Positions 1-8,237 of a DNA stretch of 21,857 nucleotides are shown piece by piece (position 1 is the first letter of the stretch; every line of letters starts with the position of its first letter). This DNA comes from Odoribacteraceae bacterium. Lineage in GTDB: Bacteria > Bacteroidota > Bacteroidia > Bacteroidales > Marinifilaceae. A model generated the notes under the pieces. The model saw only the letters and a list, made by a program, of their open reading frames with translations, did no database searches and had not been told where the DNA came from. The stretch is taken from the NCBI GenBank assembly GCA_031279175.1, contig JAITJA010000158.1, forward strand, positions 1 to 21,857. The letters are read 5' to 3'. The translations under genes were made by a program, and so were the position numbers.

Positions 1-24
1 CTCCCCGGGGGGAGGCCTCGCCGG

Positions 25-1005
25 TTATATGGAGAGTATATTGATCAGGTTGAGCAGGGAGGTGTTCAGCGGCCTGGATTGCTTGATGGTGCGGTTGAAA
101 GGCACGTGGACGATCTCGTTGTTGACGATGCCTACCATGATGCTTTTCTGGTCGTCCATCAGGGCGTCAACGGCAGCCACGCCCAGTCGACTGGCAGTGA
201 CGCGGTCGAAACCAGAGGGTGAACCGCCTCTCTGGATGTGCCCGAGGACGGTGACGCGGATGTCGTAAGCGGGATATCGCTTCGAGACGGTCTCGGCAAT
301 GGTGTACGCCCCCCCGGATTTCTCTCCCTCGGCGACGATCACGATCCCGCTTGACTTGTGCGGCTTGTAGTCGTTCTCGAGGTATCGCGATAGCTCGTCC
401 AGGTCCGTGGCGATCTCCGGCACGAGCACTCCCTCCGCCCCGGTGGCAACGGCTGCACGCAAGGCAATGAAGCCAGCGTCTCTGCCCATGACCTCGATGA
501 AGAAGAGACGGTTGTGCGCGCTGGCCGTGTCGCGGATCTTGTCGACGGCCTCGACGACGGTATTCACGGCGGTGTCGTAGCCGATGGTGTAATCAGTGCC
601 GTAAAGGTCATTATCGATCGTCCCGGGGATGCCGACGACGGGGATGTCGTGCTCCTGCCCGAGGAGACGCGCGCCGGTGAACGTGCCGTCCCCACCGATG
701 ACGACAAGGGCGTCAATGCCTTTTTCTTTCAGCTGCTCGCTCGCCTTGACTCTTCCTTCTACCGCGCGGAACTCCGCGCTACGCGCCGTCTTGAGGATGG
801 TCCCGCCGCGCTGAATGATATTGCTCACGTCGTGCGACGACATGCGCGCCATGTTCCCGTTAATCAGGCCCTCGTAACCGTCATATATCCCGTACGCCTC
901 GCGCCCGTTATAGATCGTGGCCCGCACTACCGCCCGTATGGCGGCATTCATGCCGGGAGCGTCTCCCCCGGATGTTAATACTCCTATTCTTTTAATCTTT
1001 GACAT
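25..1005 (-). CDS. pfkA: ATP-dependent 6-phosphofructokinase
   Basis: Phosphorylates fructose 6-phosphate to fructose 1,6-bisphosphate, the committed step of glycolysis, in the cytoplasm. The 326-residue product has the normal length of bacterial PfkA. Visible motifs are the N-terminal nucleotide-binding GGDAPGMN (13-20), GGDGT (104-108), PGTIDND (127-133) holding the catalytic aspartate D131 (equivalent to E. coli D127), MGRDAGF (173-179) and IQRGG near the C-terminus. The glycine in GGDG, rather than aspartate, points to ATP rather than pyrophosphate as donor; this is family knowledge. The ATG start gives the standard MSKIKRIGVLTSGGD beginning. It is the last gene of cmk-ispH-pfkA, 59 bp after ispH, with no clear promoter in the gap. 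A related pyrophosphate-dependent enzyme elsewhere in the genome would be usual for this phylum. Confidence 0.96.
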   Translation of the reverse strand: MSKIKRIGVLTSGGDAPGMNAAIRAVVRATIYNGREAYGIYDGYEGLINGNMARMSSHDVSNIIQRGGTILKTARSAEFRAVEGRVKASEQLKEKGIDALVVIGGDGTFTGARLLGQEHDIPVVGIPGTIDNDLYGTDYTIGYDTAVNTVVEAVDKIRDTASAHNRLFFIEVMGRDAGFIALRAAVATGAEGVLVPEIATDLDELSRYLENDYKPHKSSGIVIVAEGEKSGGAYTIAETVSKRYPAYDIRVTVLGHIQRGGSPSGFDRVTASRLGVAAVDALMDDQKSIMVGIVNNEIVHVPFNRTIKQSRPLNTSLLNLINILSI

Positions 1006-1064
1006 GTTGTTTTGTTATTTCCGGGTCGGTTCTCCCTCCCCGCGGTTGTTATACTTGTTGTTCA

Positions 1065-1943
1065 TTATAATAGGTTACACTCTTGAGCCAGTTGACGGAC
1101 GCGCGCGGCAGCCTCTTCCATCGCCCGACGGGGCGTGGAGGTAGCACCACTGACGCCCACGCTCTCTATATTGTCAAGCATCTCCACGCGAATGTCGCTC
1201 GCGTGCTGGATAAAGTAGGAACGGGGGTTGACCTCGCGGCAAACGGAGAAGAGTTGCTTCCCGTTAGAGCTTTTCTCCCCGCTGACGAAGAAGATCGCGT
1301 CATGACTCGCCGCGAACGCTTTCAGTTGCGGCACGCGGTTGGCCACCTTGCGGCAGATGGTATCGTGCACGCTCACCGGCGCTGTCGCTCGCTCGCGGGC
1401 ACGCTCAACGATCTCCTTGAAACCGTCCAGACCTTGCGTGGTCTGCGAGAAGAGTACCACCGGCCGCGTGAAGTCTACCGCCTCCAGGTCTTCTACCCCC
1501 TCGACGACCAGCGCCTCGCCACCCGTCTGCGCGAGCAGGGCAACAACTTCCGCGTGACCGGGTTTGCCGTAGATGACTACCTGACCACCACCCGTGCGCG
1601 TCCGCGCGTGCGCCTCGCGAATCTTACGCTGGAGATCAAGTACCACCGGGCACGAGGCGTCAATAACCTCTATCTCGTTGCGAACGGCAAGGGCGTAGGA
1701 GGAAGGCGGCTCGCCATGCGCGCGGAAAAGAACGCGACAACGACGTAAGCCGGAAAAGGTCTCGTGGTCTATCGGGCACAGGCCGCGACGGGCCAGCCGC
1801 CGCACCTCTATATCATTGTGCACGATGTCACCTATGCAGTACAGGGGACCCCGCCGCAACTCCTCTTCTGCCTTCCGGATCGCGTTCACGACGCCAAAGC
1901 AGAAGCCCGAGTTCTTGTCAATCTCCACTCGCGTAACGGGCAT
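1065..1943 (-). CDS. ispH: 4-hydroxy-3-methylbut-2-enyl diphosphate reductase
   Basis: Iron-sulfur enzyme of the MEP pathway that reduces HMBPP to IPP and DMAPP, the isoprenoid building blocks. The 292-residue protein shows the three cluster-binding cysteines expected of the family: C15 in SGFCFGV, C98 in DASCPVV and C197 in HDTICRKV. The substrate-contacting histidines are visible at H42 (HNDIEV) and H76 (RAHGE). The N-terminal MPVTRVEIDKNSGFCFGV is standard. The ATG lies inside the end of cmk, so the two reading frames overlap by 26 bp, which suggests translational coupling. Length and motifs are intact with nothing broken. Confidence 0.96.
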   Translation of the reverse strand: MPVTRVEIDKNSGFCFGVVNAIRKAEEELRRGPLYCIGDIVHNDIEVRRLARRGLCPIDHETFSGLRRCRVLFRAHGEPPSSYALAVRNEIEVIDASCPVVLDLQRKIREAHARTRTGGGQVVIYGKPGHAEVVALLAQTGGEALVVEGVEDLEAVDFTRPVVLFSQTTQGLDGFKEIVERARERATAPVSVHDTICRKVANRVPQLKAFAASHDAIFFVSGEKSSNGKQLFSVCREVNPRSYFIQHASDIRVEMLDNIESVGVSGATSTPRRAMEEAAARVRQLAQECNLL

Positions 1944-2601
1944 GTATCACGTTTAACATCAGTTCTACTTCCTCCTCTATCGTCATCTCGCTCGTGTCGA
2001 TCTCGATCGCGTCCGCGGTCTTCTTTAACGGGCCCACGGCACGGGTCGAATCCAGCCTGTCGCGCTGCCGCACGTTGGCCTCGACCTCTTCCATGCTGAC
2101 CGGCTCGCCTTTGCCCACCATCTCCTCGTGACGACGACGCGCCCGGGTGGCCGGGTCGGCAGTCAGGAAAAACTTCACGTCGGCGCCAGGAAAGACCACG
2201 CTACCAATGTCCCGTCCATCCATCACCACGCCTCCCTTTCGCCCCATCTCCCGTTGCCAGGCAACGAGCTTCTCGCGCACGTTAGCGAACGCGGCTATCA
2301 AGCTCACGTTGCCCGACACGGCCAGCCCGCGGATCTCTTCCTCGACGCTCTCCCCGTCGAGGTAGATCTCGCCGTTCTTGAACTCGAGGGTGATCGCTTC
2401 CAGCGCGCGCGACAGCCGCTCGTCATCCACGTTCCCGTCCCGCAGGATGCCTTCCCGCGTGGCGTGCAACGTGACGGCGCGATACATGGCTCCAGTGTCG
2501 ATGTAGGTGTATCCCAGGCGCGCGGCAAGTATCCTGGAGACGGTGCTCTTCCCGGTCGAGGAGAAGCCGTCAATGGCAATAATGAGCCTTTTCTGTTCCA
2601 T
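1918..2601 (-). CDS. cmk: (d)CMP kinase (cytidylate kinase)
   Basis: Transfers phosphate from ATP to CMP or dCMP in pyrimidine nucleotide salvage and supply, in the cytoplasm. The 227-residue product begins with a beta strand and P-loop (GFSSTGKS, 12-19), then DTGAMYRA (35-42) in the CMP-binding region and DGRDIGSVVFPGA (128-140). An arginine-rich lid follows near ATRARRRHEE (151-160). This is the usual short bacterial form. It is the first gene of the minus-strand operon; a good Bacteroidota promoter lies about 20 to 50 bp upstream. Its stop lies inside ispH. The cmk-ispH-pfkA grouping is familiar in Bacteroidales, which supports the assignment of all three. Confidence 0.96.
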   Translation of the reverse strand: MEQKRLIIAIDGFSSTGKSTVSRILAARLGYTYIDTGAMYRAVTLHATREGILRDGNVDDERLSRALEAITLEFKNGEIYLDGESVEEEIRGLAVSGNVSLIAAFANVREKLVAWQREMGRKGGVVMDGRDIGSVVFPGADVKFFLTADPATRARRRHEEMVGKGEPVSMEEVEANVRQRDRLDSTRAVGPLKKTADAIEIDTSEMTIEEEVELMLNVIHARYASGD

Positions 2602-2620
2602 TGTTTAGTCTTAAACCGTG

Positions 2621-2652
2621 CAAATGTACGGGATTTTTTCACGCGAGCACAA
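2621..2652 (-). promoter_or_regulatory. Promoter of the cmk-ispH-pfkA operon
   Basis: Read on the minus strand, TACATTTG at 2621-2628 is an exact match to the Bacteroidota -7 consensus TAnnTTTG. TTG at 2650-2652 lies 21 bp upstream as a -33 element. The predicted transcript starts about 10 to 15 bases before the cmk ATG. Spacing is slightly longer than the usual 19 or so. No Shine-Dalgarno is visible, as is common in this phylum. Confidence 0.6.
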
Positions 2653-3016
2653 GGCGCGTGAGGAAATGCCCCAGCTCCCGGCTCGCGTGCAGCGTTATAT
2701 TTTCCCCCCTCGCCGCTCGTCGTCTCGCGTCGTGAATAGCACCTGGATTTGATCTCGCGCGTGCCGGCAAGCTTCCCGGCATTCCAGGGGGTTAGCCGGC
2801 AAATGTTAGAAAACATCCCCGGCGAACCGGGAAAGTCTCCCCGCGAGTGCCGGTAAGCTTCCGCTCTCCCGGGAGGCTTGTCAACGGGGCCCGGGGACGC
2901 GCGCGATCATGACGCGACGAGTACTTTTCGCGGCGCGTCACGTTCCGCCCTCTCCCCCTCGTTCCTCCTGTTAAAAAAATCTCGCGCCAAAATTTTCTGA
3001 ACCCAATGAAAATGCA

Positions 3017-3024
3017 TACATTCG
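3017..3024 (+). promoter_or_regulatory. Candidate -7 element of rpsO
   Basis: TACATTCG matches TAnnTTTG at all but one position and lies 48 bp before the rpsO ATG. A weak -33-like TTCTG sits at 2995-2999. A start site near 3031 would place the in-frame ATG at 3041 only about 10 bases into the message and leave a leader of about 34 bases for the ATG at 3065. Confidence 0.4.
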
Positions 3025-3064
3025 CGACGTTAAAATCATAATGACATTAAAAAAAGAAAGAACC

Positions 3065-3334
3065 ATGTATTTGACATCCGAAAAGAAAGAAGAACTTTTT
3101 TCGACGTACGGGAAGTCTAATAAAGATACCGGGTCGGTAGAGTCCCAGGTCGCTTTATTCTCTTACCGTATTGCTCACCTGACCGAACACCTGAAGCAAC
3201 ACCGGAAGGATTTTGCCACCCAGCGGTCACTCCTGAAACTGGTAGGAAAACGCAGGGCGTTACTGGACTATGCCAAGCGAGAAGATATCGAAAGGTATCG
3301 AGCGCTCATTAAAGCATTGAACATACGTAAATAA
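3065..3334 (+). CDS. rpsO: 30S ribosomal protein S15
   Basis: Small-subunit ribosomal protein that binds 16S rRNA early in assembly. The product starting at 3065 is 89 residues, exactly the usual size, and begins MYLTSEKKEELF. Family landmarks are KSNKDTGSVESQVALFSYRI, HLTEHLKQHRKDFATQRSL and LVGKRRALLDY, which carry the rRNA-contacting residues. An in-frame ATG at 3041 would add eight residues (MTLKKERT) not seen in S15; I prefer 3065, preceded by an A-rich stretch. It sits upstream of pnp as in many bacteria, but a strong terminator separates the two here. Confidence 0.95.
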   Translation: MYLTSEKKEELFSTYGKSNKDTGSVESQVALFSYRIAHLTEHLKQHRKDFATQRSLLKLVGKRRALLDYAKREDIERYRALIKALNIRK

Positions 3335-3342
3335 TTGTACAG

Positions 3343-3373
3343 ACAATCCGGGGTTCGCTTCGGATTGTTTTCT
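3343..3373 (+). terminator. Intrinsic terminator after rpsO
   Basis: Perfect 8-bp stem, acaatccg at 3343-3350 and cggattgt at 3361-3368, with a 10-nt loop, followed by a short T-rich run (tttct). It lies 9 bp after the rpsO stop. Confidence 0.8.
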
Positions 3374-3438
3374 ATCCCCCCTATTTAAAATGAAGGAAAC
3401 CCGTTAATCGAAGCGAGTTTTAATTGAAAACAAAGAGT

Positions 3439-5610
3439 ATGAATGTAATTGAAAAGAGTATTACCTTGAAAGACGGCCGGGTCATCACGTTGCAAACCGG
3501 GAAACTGGCCAAGCAGGCCGACGGGGCCGTCGCGTTGACGATGGGCAGCACGATGCTGCTGGCTACCGTCGTGTCGGCGCGAGAGGCCGGCGAGGACGTG
3601 GACTTCATGCCGTTGTCGGTGGACTATAAAGAGAAATTCTCGGCCGTGGGACGTTTCCCCGGCGGGTTTACCCGGCGGGAAGGACGGCCGTCGGATTACG
3701 AGATCCTCGTGTCACGGCTCGTGGACAGGGCCCTGCGCCCGCTGTTCCCGGACGATTATCACGCGGAGACCTTCGTCCAGGTGACGCTTTACTCGGGCGA
3801 GGACGAGTCAATGCCCGACGCGCTGGCAGGACTGGCAGCCTCGGCCGCGTTGTCCGTGAGCGACGTCCCCTTCCAGGGACCTATCTCGGAGGCACGGGTG
3901 ATCCGCGTCAACGGGGAGTTCCAGTTGAACCCGGTGAAGAGCGCGCTGGCCAACGCGGACCTCGATATTATCGTCGCCGCCACGATGGAGAATATCATGA
4001 TGGTGGAAGGCGAGATGAAAGAGGTGCCCGAGAAGGTGATGCTGGACGCGATCAAGTTCGCCCACGAGGCAATCAAGGAACAATGTCAACTGCAAATCGA
4101 GCTGGCTAACGCCGTGAACCGTGAGAAACGCGCCTATTGCCACGAGAATAATAACGAGGAGCTGAGGAAAGAAGTGTGGGAGAAATGCTACGACAAGGCT
4201 TACGCGGTGGCCAGGCAGTGCAACGCGGACAAGAAACTGCGCGGGCAACTCTTCGAACAGGTCAAGGAGGAGTTCCTCGAGAGCCTGCCCGAGGAGGAAA
4301 GGGAAGGAAAAAAGACGCTCGTCGGGCGCTATTATCATGACGTGGAGAAGGAGGCCGTGCGACGGATGATCCTCGACGAGGGGATACGCCTCGACGGGCG
4401 CTCTACCAGCGAGATACGACCCATATGGTGCGAGGCAGGAACGCTGCCCGGACCGCACGGCATGTCTATATTTACCCGGGGCGAAACTCAAGCCCTCGCC
4501 ACGGCCACGCTGGGAACCAAACTGGACGAGAAAATCGTCGACGAGGCCACGGAACAAGGTAAGGAGAAGTTCCTGCTCCATTATAATTTCCCCCCCTTCT
4601 CTACCGGCGAGGCAAAGCCAAGTCGAGGCGTCGGACGACGCGAGGTGGGACACGGTAACCTGGCCCATCGCGCCTTGCGGGCGGTGATGCCAAAAGATTA
4701 CCCCTACACGGTGCGCATCGTGTCGGATATCCTCGAGTCAAACGGCTCATCCTCCATGGCAACGGTCTGCTCCGGCACGCTGGCGTTGATGGACGCCGGT
4801 ATCCCGATCACGAAACCGGTCGCGGGCATCGCGATGGGACTGATCACGGACAAGGGATGCGCCAAGTATGCCGTGCTGTCGGATATCCTGGGCGACGAGG
4901 ATCACCTCGGTGACATGGACTTCAAGGTCACCGGTACCGTCGACGGGATCACGGCCACGCAAATGGATATCAAGGTCGACGGGCTTCCCTACGAGATCCT
5001 TGAGAAAGCACTGGAACAAGCCAGGCAAGGACGACTGCATATCATGAATATTATCACGGAGACCTTGCCCGCACCACGCCCAGACCTGAAACCTCACGCG
5101 CCGCGCATGGTGACGCTGACAGTGGACAAGGATCAGATCGGCGCGATTATCGGCCCCGGGGGAAAGATTATCCAGGATATCCAGGAGAAGTCCGGCGCCG
5201 TCATCGTTATCGAGGAAGAGGGGAACGTGGGCATCGTGACTATCTCGGCAAGTAACGCGGAATCAATAGCTATCGCCGTCGGACGGGTAAGGGCCATCGC
5301 CGCCAAACCGGAAGTGGGAGAGATCTACGAGGGCGTGGTGAAGAGTATTACCTCTTTCGGCGCTTTCGTCGAGTTCGTGCCGGGAAAGGACGGGCTACTG
5401 CATATCTCCGAGATCGAACACAGACGCCTGGAGAAAGTGGAAGACGCGCTGAAGGAAGGTGAGAAGATCACGGTGAAACTGATCGATATCGACCCCAAGA
5501 CGGGCAAGTACAAGCTATCGCGCAAGGTGCTGCTGCCAAAGCCGGAAAGACAAGAAGGCGAGGGAAGAGGCGAACACCACCACCGACCGCGCCCCGAAAG
5601 AAGAGGATAA
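3439..5610 (+). CDS. pnp: Polyribonucleotide nucleotidyltransferase (PNPase)
   Basis: Phosphorolytic 3'-to-5' exoribonuclease and RNA polymerase acting in mRNA decay and RNA quality control; normally a ring-shaped trimer. The 723-residue product has the full family layout: first RNase PH domain (about 5-140), a helical linker (about 200-300), second RNase PH domain (about 306-545), KH domain with GPGGK at about 572-576, and S1 domain (about 627-697). Active-site features visible are FSTGEAKPSRGVGRREVGHG, SSSMA near 437-441 and DHLGDMD (488-494), with D488 and D494 as probable metal ligands. I start at the ATG at 3439 (MNVIEKSITLKDGR); the frame is open to a TTG at 3424, which would add MKTKS and is unlikely. 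The C-terminal tail is basic and histidine-rich. An intrinsic terminator follows directly. Confidence 0.95.
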   Translation: MNVIEKSITLKDGRVITLQTGKLAKQADGAVALTMGSTMLLATVVSAREAGEDVDFMPLSVDYKEKFSAVGRFPGGFTRREGRPSDYEILVSRLVDRALRPLFPDDYHAETFVQVTLYSGEDESMPDALAGLAASAALSVSDVPFQGPISEARVIRVNGEFQLNPVKSALANADLDIIVAATMENIMMVEGEMKEVPEKVMLDAIKFAHEAIKEQCQLQIELANAVNREKRAYCHENNNEELRKEVWEKCYDKAYAVARQCNADKKLRGQLFEQVKEEFLESLPEEEREGKKTLVGRYYHDVEKEAVRRMILDEGIRLDGRSTSEIRPIWCEAGTLPGPHGMSIFTRGETQALATATLGTKLDEKIVDEATEQGKEKFLLHYNFPPFSTGEAKPSRGVGRREVGHGNLAHRALRAVMPKDYPYTVRIVSDILESNGSSSMATVCSGTLALMDAGIPITKPVAGIAMGLITDKGCAKYAVLSDILGDEDHLGDMDFKVTGTVDGITATQMDIKVDGLPYEILEKALEQARQGRLHIMNIITETLPAPRPDLKPHAPRMVTLTVDKDQIGAIIGPGGKIIQDIQEKSGAVIVIEEEGNVGIVTISASNAESIAIAVGRVRAIAAKPEVGEIYEGVVKSITSFGAFVEFVPGKDGLLHISEIEHRRLEKVEDALKEGEKITVKLIDIDPKTGKYKLSRKVLLPKPERQEGEGRGEHHHRPRPERRG

Positions 5611-5617
5611 TGGAAAT

Positions 5618-5651
5618 GCGAGCGATACTACTGTATCACTCGCGTTTTTTT
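5618..5651 (+). terminator. Intrinsic terminator after pnp
   Basis: Stem of 11 pairs with one mismatch, gcgagcgatac at 5618-5628 and gtatcactcgc at 5633-5643, tetraloop tact, then a run of seven T after one G. It begins 8 bp after the pnp stop. Confidence 0.85.
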
Positions 5652-5679
5652 CATCAAAAGTAACCAATGACTTTGTGAG

Positions 5680-6771
5680 ATGGAACATAGACTAAAAGTA
5701 GGCATCACGCACGGGGACGTGAATAGCGTATCGTACGAGCTAATCATTAAATTGTTCGCCGAGAACCGTATCTGCGAGGTGTGCACGCCGGTGCTCTACG
5801 GATCACCGAAGATCGCGGCCTACTACCGCAAGGTGTTGAACCTGGAAAGCGCCAGCCTGAACACGATCAATACCCCGGGAGAAGCTAACACCAAACGAGC
5901 GAATATTATCCATTGCGTCGACGACGATATCAAGGTGGAAATCGGAAAGGAAACCGCGGAATCAGCTGACGCGGCAACTATCGCGCTGAACCGGGCACTA
6001 CAACACCTCGACAAGAACGAGATAGATGTCGTCATCATGGCGCCACAAGGAGACGATAGCTTCGCGCGAACCGGTACCAGGCATTTCCCCGACTATCTCG
6101 CCAAATGCTACAACGTGCCGGAAATCATGACGATCCTGGTCAACGAGCACGTGAAAATCGCTTTCGCCACGGAAAATACGCGACTGGAGGAGGTGGCTCA
6201 ACGCGTCACGATAAAATCCCTCGAGAGAAAGTTGCAAATGCTGAACAGTAGCCTGAAAATCGACTTCACGATCGCTAAACCAAAGATCGCCGTGCTGGCC
6301 ATCAACCCAATACCCGGGGAGACAGGCGAGGAGGAACGGAATATCATCATCCCGGCTATCGAGCGCGCGCGGCAAAACGGGATCATGGCCGTCGGGCCCT
6401 TCCTCGCCGACCGCTTCTTTTCCGATCGCGCACACGAGAAGTTCGACGCCGTGTTAGCCATGTACCATGACCAGGGGGCAATCCCTTTCTACTTGTTATC
6501 AGAGGGCTCCGGGGCCGCGTACGTCACCGGTATCCCGGGAGTATGCGCCTTCTCGCTCGACTCGCCAGGATGGGAGGTCGTCGGACAAGGCGTCGCCAAC
6601 GAACAGGGAATCAGGAACGCGCTCTACCTCGCCACGGACGTGTATAACCACCGGAAACGAAATCTACAACTGCTGAAGAATCCACTCCCGCACTATGATA
6701 TCGGCGCGAATAGTAATGAAAGCGACCTGAACGTCGAGCAAATCGAGGGAATAAAAGAAGAATTACCATGA
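5680..6771 (+). CDS. PdxA-family protein with degenerate active site
   Basis: Homologous over its full 363 residues to PdxA, the metal-dependent 4-hydroxythreonine-4-phosphate dehydrogenase of pyridoxal phosphate synthesis. Recognisable: VGITHGD at the start (7-13), YGSPKIAAYYRK (40-51), ILAMYHDQG-like VLAMYHDQG (258-266) and the C-terminal YLATDVYNHRKRN. Catalytic PdxA enzymes bind metal through three histidines, in GHTE, NPHAG and MYHDQG. Here only the third, H263, is intact; NPHAG reads NPIPG (209-213) and GHTE is replaced by RHFPD (134-138). The usual APINKH and SxxHGTA segments read APQGDD (121-126) and SLDSPGW (292-298), and the THIP segment reads TENT. The gene has no stop or frameshift, so it is probably functional in a changed role, or regulatory. 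It overlaps the mannosidase gene by 4 bp. I leave the symbol blank because PdxA activity is doubtful. Confidence 0.8.
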   Translation: MEHRLKVGITHGDVNSVSYELIIKLFAENRICEVCTPVLYGSPKIAAYYRKVLNLESASLNTINTPGEANTKRANIIHCVDDDIKVEIGKETAESADAATIALNRALQHLDKNEIDVVIMAPQGDDSFARTGTRHFPDYLAKCYNVPEIMTILVNEHVKIAFATENTRLEEVAQRVTIKSLERKLQMLNSSLKIDFTIAKPKIAVLAINPIPGETGEEERNIIIPAIERARQNGIMAVGPFLADRFFSDRAHEKFDAVLAMYHDQGAIPFYLLSEGSGAAYVTGIPGVCAFSLDSPGWEVVGQGVANEQGIRNALYLATDVYNHRKRNLQLLKNPLPHYDIGANSNESDLNVEQIEGIKEELP

Positions 6772-8186
6772 CTACCCGAAGGGATTTCTTGAAAAAAAGC
6801 GGGCTGCTCCTGGCCGCCACCGCCATGAACGCGACTCCCCTGAAACACGTGATGGCCAGCACGGGAACGTACGAGAGTAAACGACCGCCACTGCCCGACC
6901 GCAAGTTTACCTCGCGCGCCGTGGAGGAGCTGATCGTGAAAACCAAGGCAAGAATAAAGGACCAGAAACTCGCATGGATGTTCGAGAACTGCTTCCCGAA
7001 TACCCTGGATACTACCGTCGATTTCCGCGTGGAAGACGGGAGACCGGACACGTTCGTGATCACGGGGGACATCAACGCCATGTGGTTACGAGACTCCGCC
7101 GCGCAAGTCTGGCCGTACTTGCCCCTCTGCACGCGGGACGAACAATTGCGCCTGCTCGTCGCCGGCGTGATCAACCGCCAAACGCGCTGCATCCTCATCG
7201 ATCCCTATGCAAATAGCTTCACGCGAGAAGAAACAACCAGCGAGTGGGCCTCGGATATCACTCGCATGAAACCATGTATACACGAGCGCAAGTGGGAAAT
7301 CGACTCGCTCTGCTATCCCGCGCGCCTCGCCTATAACTACTGGAAAATCACCGGGGATACTAGCGTCTTCGACGCGAAATGGCAGGAGGCCGCGCGACTC
7401 ACCCTGCAAACCTTCAGGGAACAACAACGAAAAGAGGGCCGCGGCCCGTACTCTTTCATGCGAAGGACCGAAAGGCAACTCGACACTACCTGTAACGACG
7501 GCTACGGCCACCCCGTTAATCCTGTCGGGCTGATCGTCTCCGCCTTCCGACCCTCCGACGATGCCACTACCTTCGGCTTCCTCGTCCCTTCCAATCTCTT
7601 CGCCGTCACCTCCCTCCGGCAAATCGCCGAGATCTCCAGGAGTGTCACCCGTGACGCGCACCTCGCTAACCAGTGCAACGAGCTGGCCGACGAGGTGCTA
7701 TCCGCTATCAAGCAACATGCTGTCGTCAATCACCCCACCCGGGGAAAGGTCTATGCCTACGAGGTCGACGGCTTCGGGAACGCCTATTTCACCGACGACG
7801 CCAACATCCCCAGTCTCCTCTCCCTCCCTTATCTCGGGGCCGTGGAGCCAGGCGATCCCGTCTACCGAAACACCCGCGAACTGGTATGGAGCACGGAAAA
7901 CCCTTACTTCTTCCGGGGGAAAGTCGCCGAGGGAATCGGTGGCCCGCACATCGGGTACGACATGATATGGCCCATGAGTATCATCGCGCGCGCCATGACA
8001 AGTAATGACAACGACGAGATTACCCGCGCCATCCGCGTCCTCCGCGACACGGACGCCAACACCGGTTTCATGCACGAATCCTTTCACAAGGACGACCCCA
8101 CCAAGTTTACCCGTCGCTGGTTTGCCTGGGCGAACACCCTCTTCGGTGAGCTGATCGTGAAACACGTCGACCTCCTCGCCAGGTAA
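6768..8186 (+). CDS. Exported GH125-family exo-alpha-1,6-mannosidase-like protein (DUF1237)
   Basis: Predicted glycoside hydrolase family 125 enzyme, which removes non-reducing alpha-1,6-mannose from N-glycan or mannan fragments. The 472-residue protein begins MTTRRDFLKKSG with a hydrophobic stretch and AMNA, a twin-arginine (Tat) signal. Family segments include RPPLPDRKF (39-47), TGDINAMWLRDSAAQVWPYL (99-118), a central NDGYGHPVNPVG with D244, SAFRPSDD, and MHESFHKDDPTKFTRRWFAW containing E437. GH125 uses an aspartate general acid and a glutamate general base; D244 and E437 are my candidates, not confirmed by alignment. The ATG overlaps the TGA of the PdxA-like gene (ATGA), so the two are probably translationally coupled. 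No SusC/SusD or other mannan genes are in view, so this is not obviously part of a polysaccharide utilization locus. Confidence 0.88.
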   Translation: MTTRRDFLKKSGLLLAATAMNATPLKHVMASTGTYESKRPPLPDRKFTSRAVEELIVKTKARIKDQKLAWMFENCFPNTLDTTVDFRVEDGRPDTFVITGDINAMWLRDSAAQVWPYLPLCTRDEQLRLLVAGVINRQTRCILIDPYANSFTREETTSEWASDITRMKPCIHERKWEIDSLCYPARLAYNYWKITGDTSVFDAKWQEAARLTLQTFREQQRKEGRGPYSFMRRTERQLDTTCNDGYGHPVNPVGLIVSAFRPSDDATTFGFLVPSNLFAVTSLRQIAEISRSVTRDAHLANQCNELADEVLSAIKQHAVVNHPTRGKVYAYEVDGFGNAYFTDDANIPSLLSLPYLGAVEPGDPVYRNTRELVWSTENPYFFRGKVAEGIGGPHIGYDMIWPMSIIARAMTSNDNDEITRAIRVLRDTDANTGFMHESFHKDDPTKFTRRWFAWANTLFGELIVKHVDLLAR

Positions 8187-8237
8187 AAACAGGTAAACAA
8201 CCGCGCCGGATCACCACGCCCGCGAGAGGCTCTCCCG

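Larger units (their letters stand above)
2602..3064. other. Divergent intergenic region between cmk and rpsO
   Basis: About 460 bp without a convincing gene. It holds the outward-facing promoters of cmk (minus) and rpsO (plus). The middle is very GC-rich and contains a near-identical 16-bp direct repeat, gtgccggcaagcttcc at 2761-2776 and gtgccggtaagcttcc at 2847-2862. There is also a 7-bp inverted repeat, tgacgcg at 2910-2916 and cgcgtca at 2934-2940. A 170-codon open frame extending from cmk into this region on the minus strand is the antisense-frame shadow of cmk and has no family features. Confidence 0.6.

Noticed and set aside
1..24. Terminator of pfkA (ctcccc-gg-ggggag hairpin)
   Set aside because: Stem is short with a two-base loop and no T-run can be seen because the window ends there.
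2304..2816. 170-codon minus-strand ORF over cmk and its upstream region
   Set aside because: It reads a different frame of cmk, passes over the cmk promoter, and is rich in Arg/Pro/Ser as expected for an out-of-frame reading of GC-rich DNA.
3041..3064. Upstream ATG start of rpsO
   Set aside because: S15 normally begins at MYL; the eight extra residues are not seen in the family as I know it.
3424..3438. TTG start of pnp adding MKTKS
   Set aside because: The ATG at 3439 gives the usual PNPase N-terminus; the extension has no family support.
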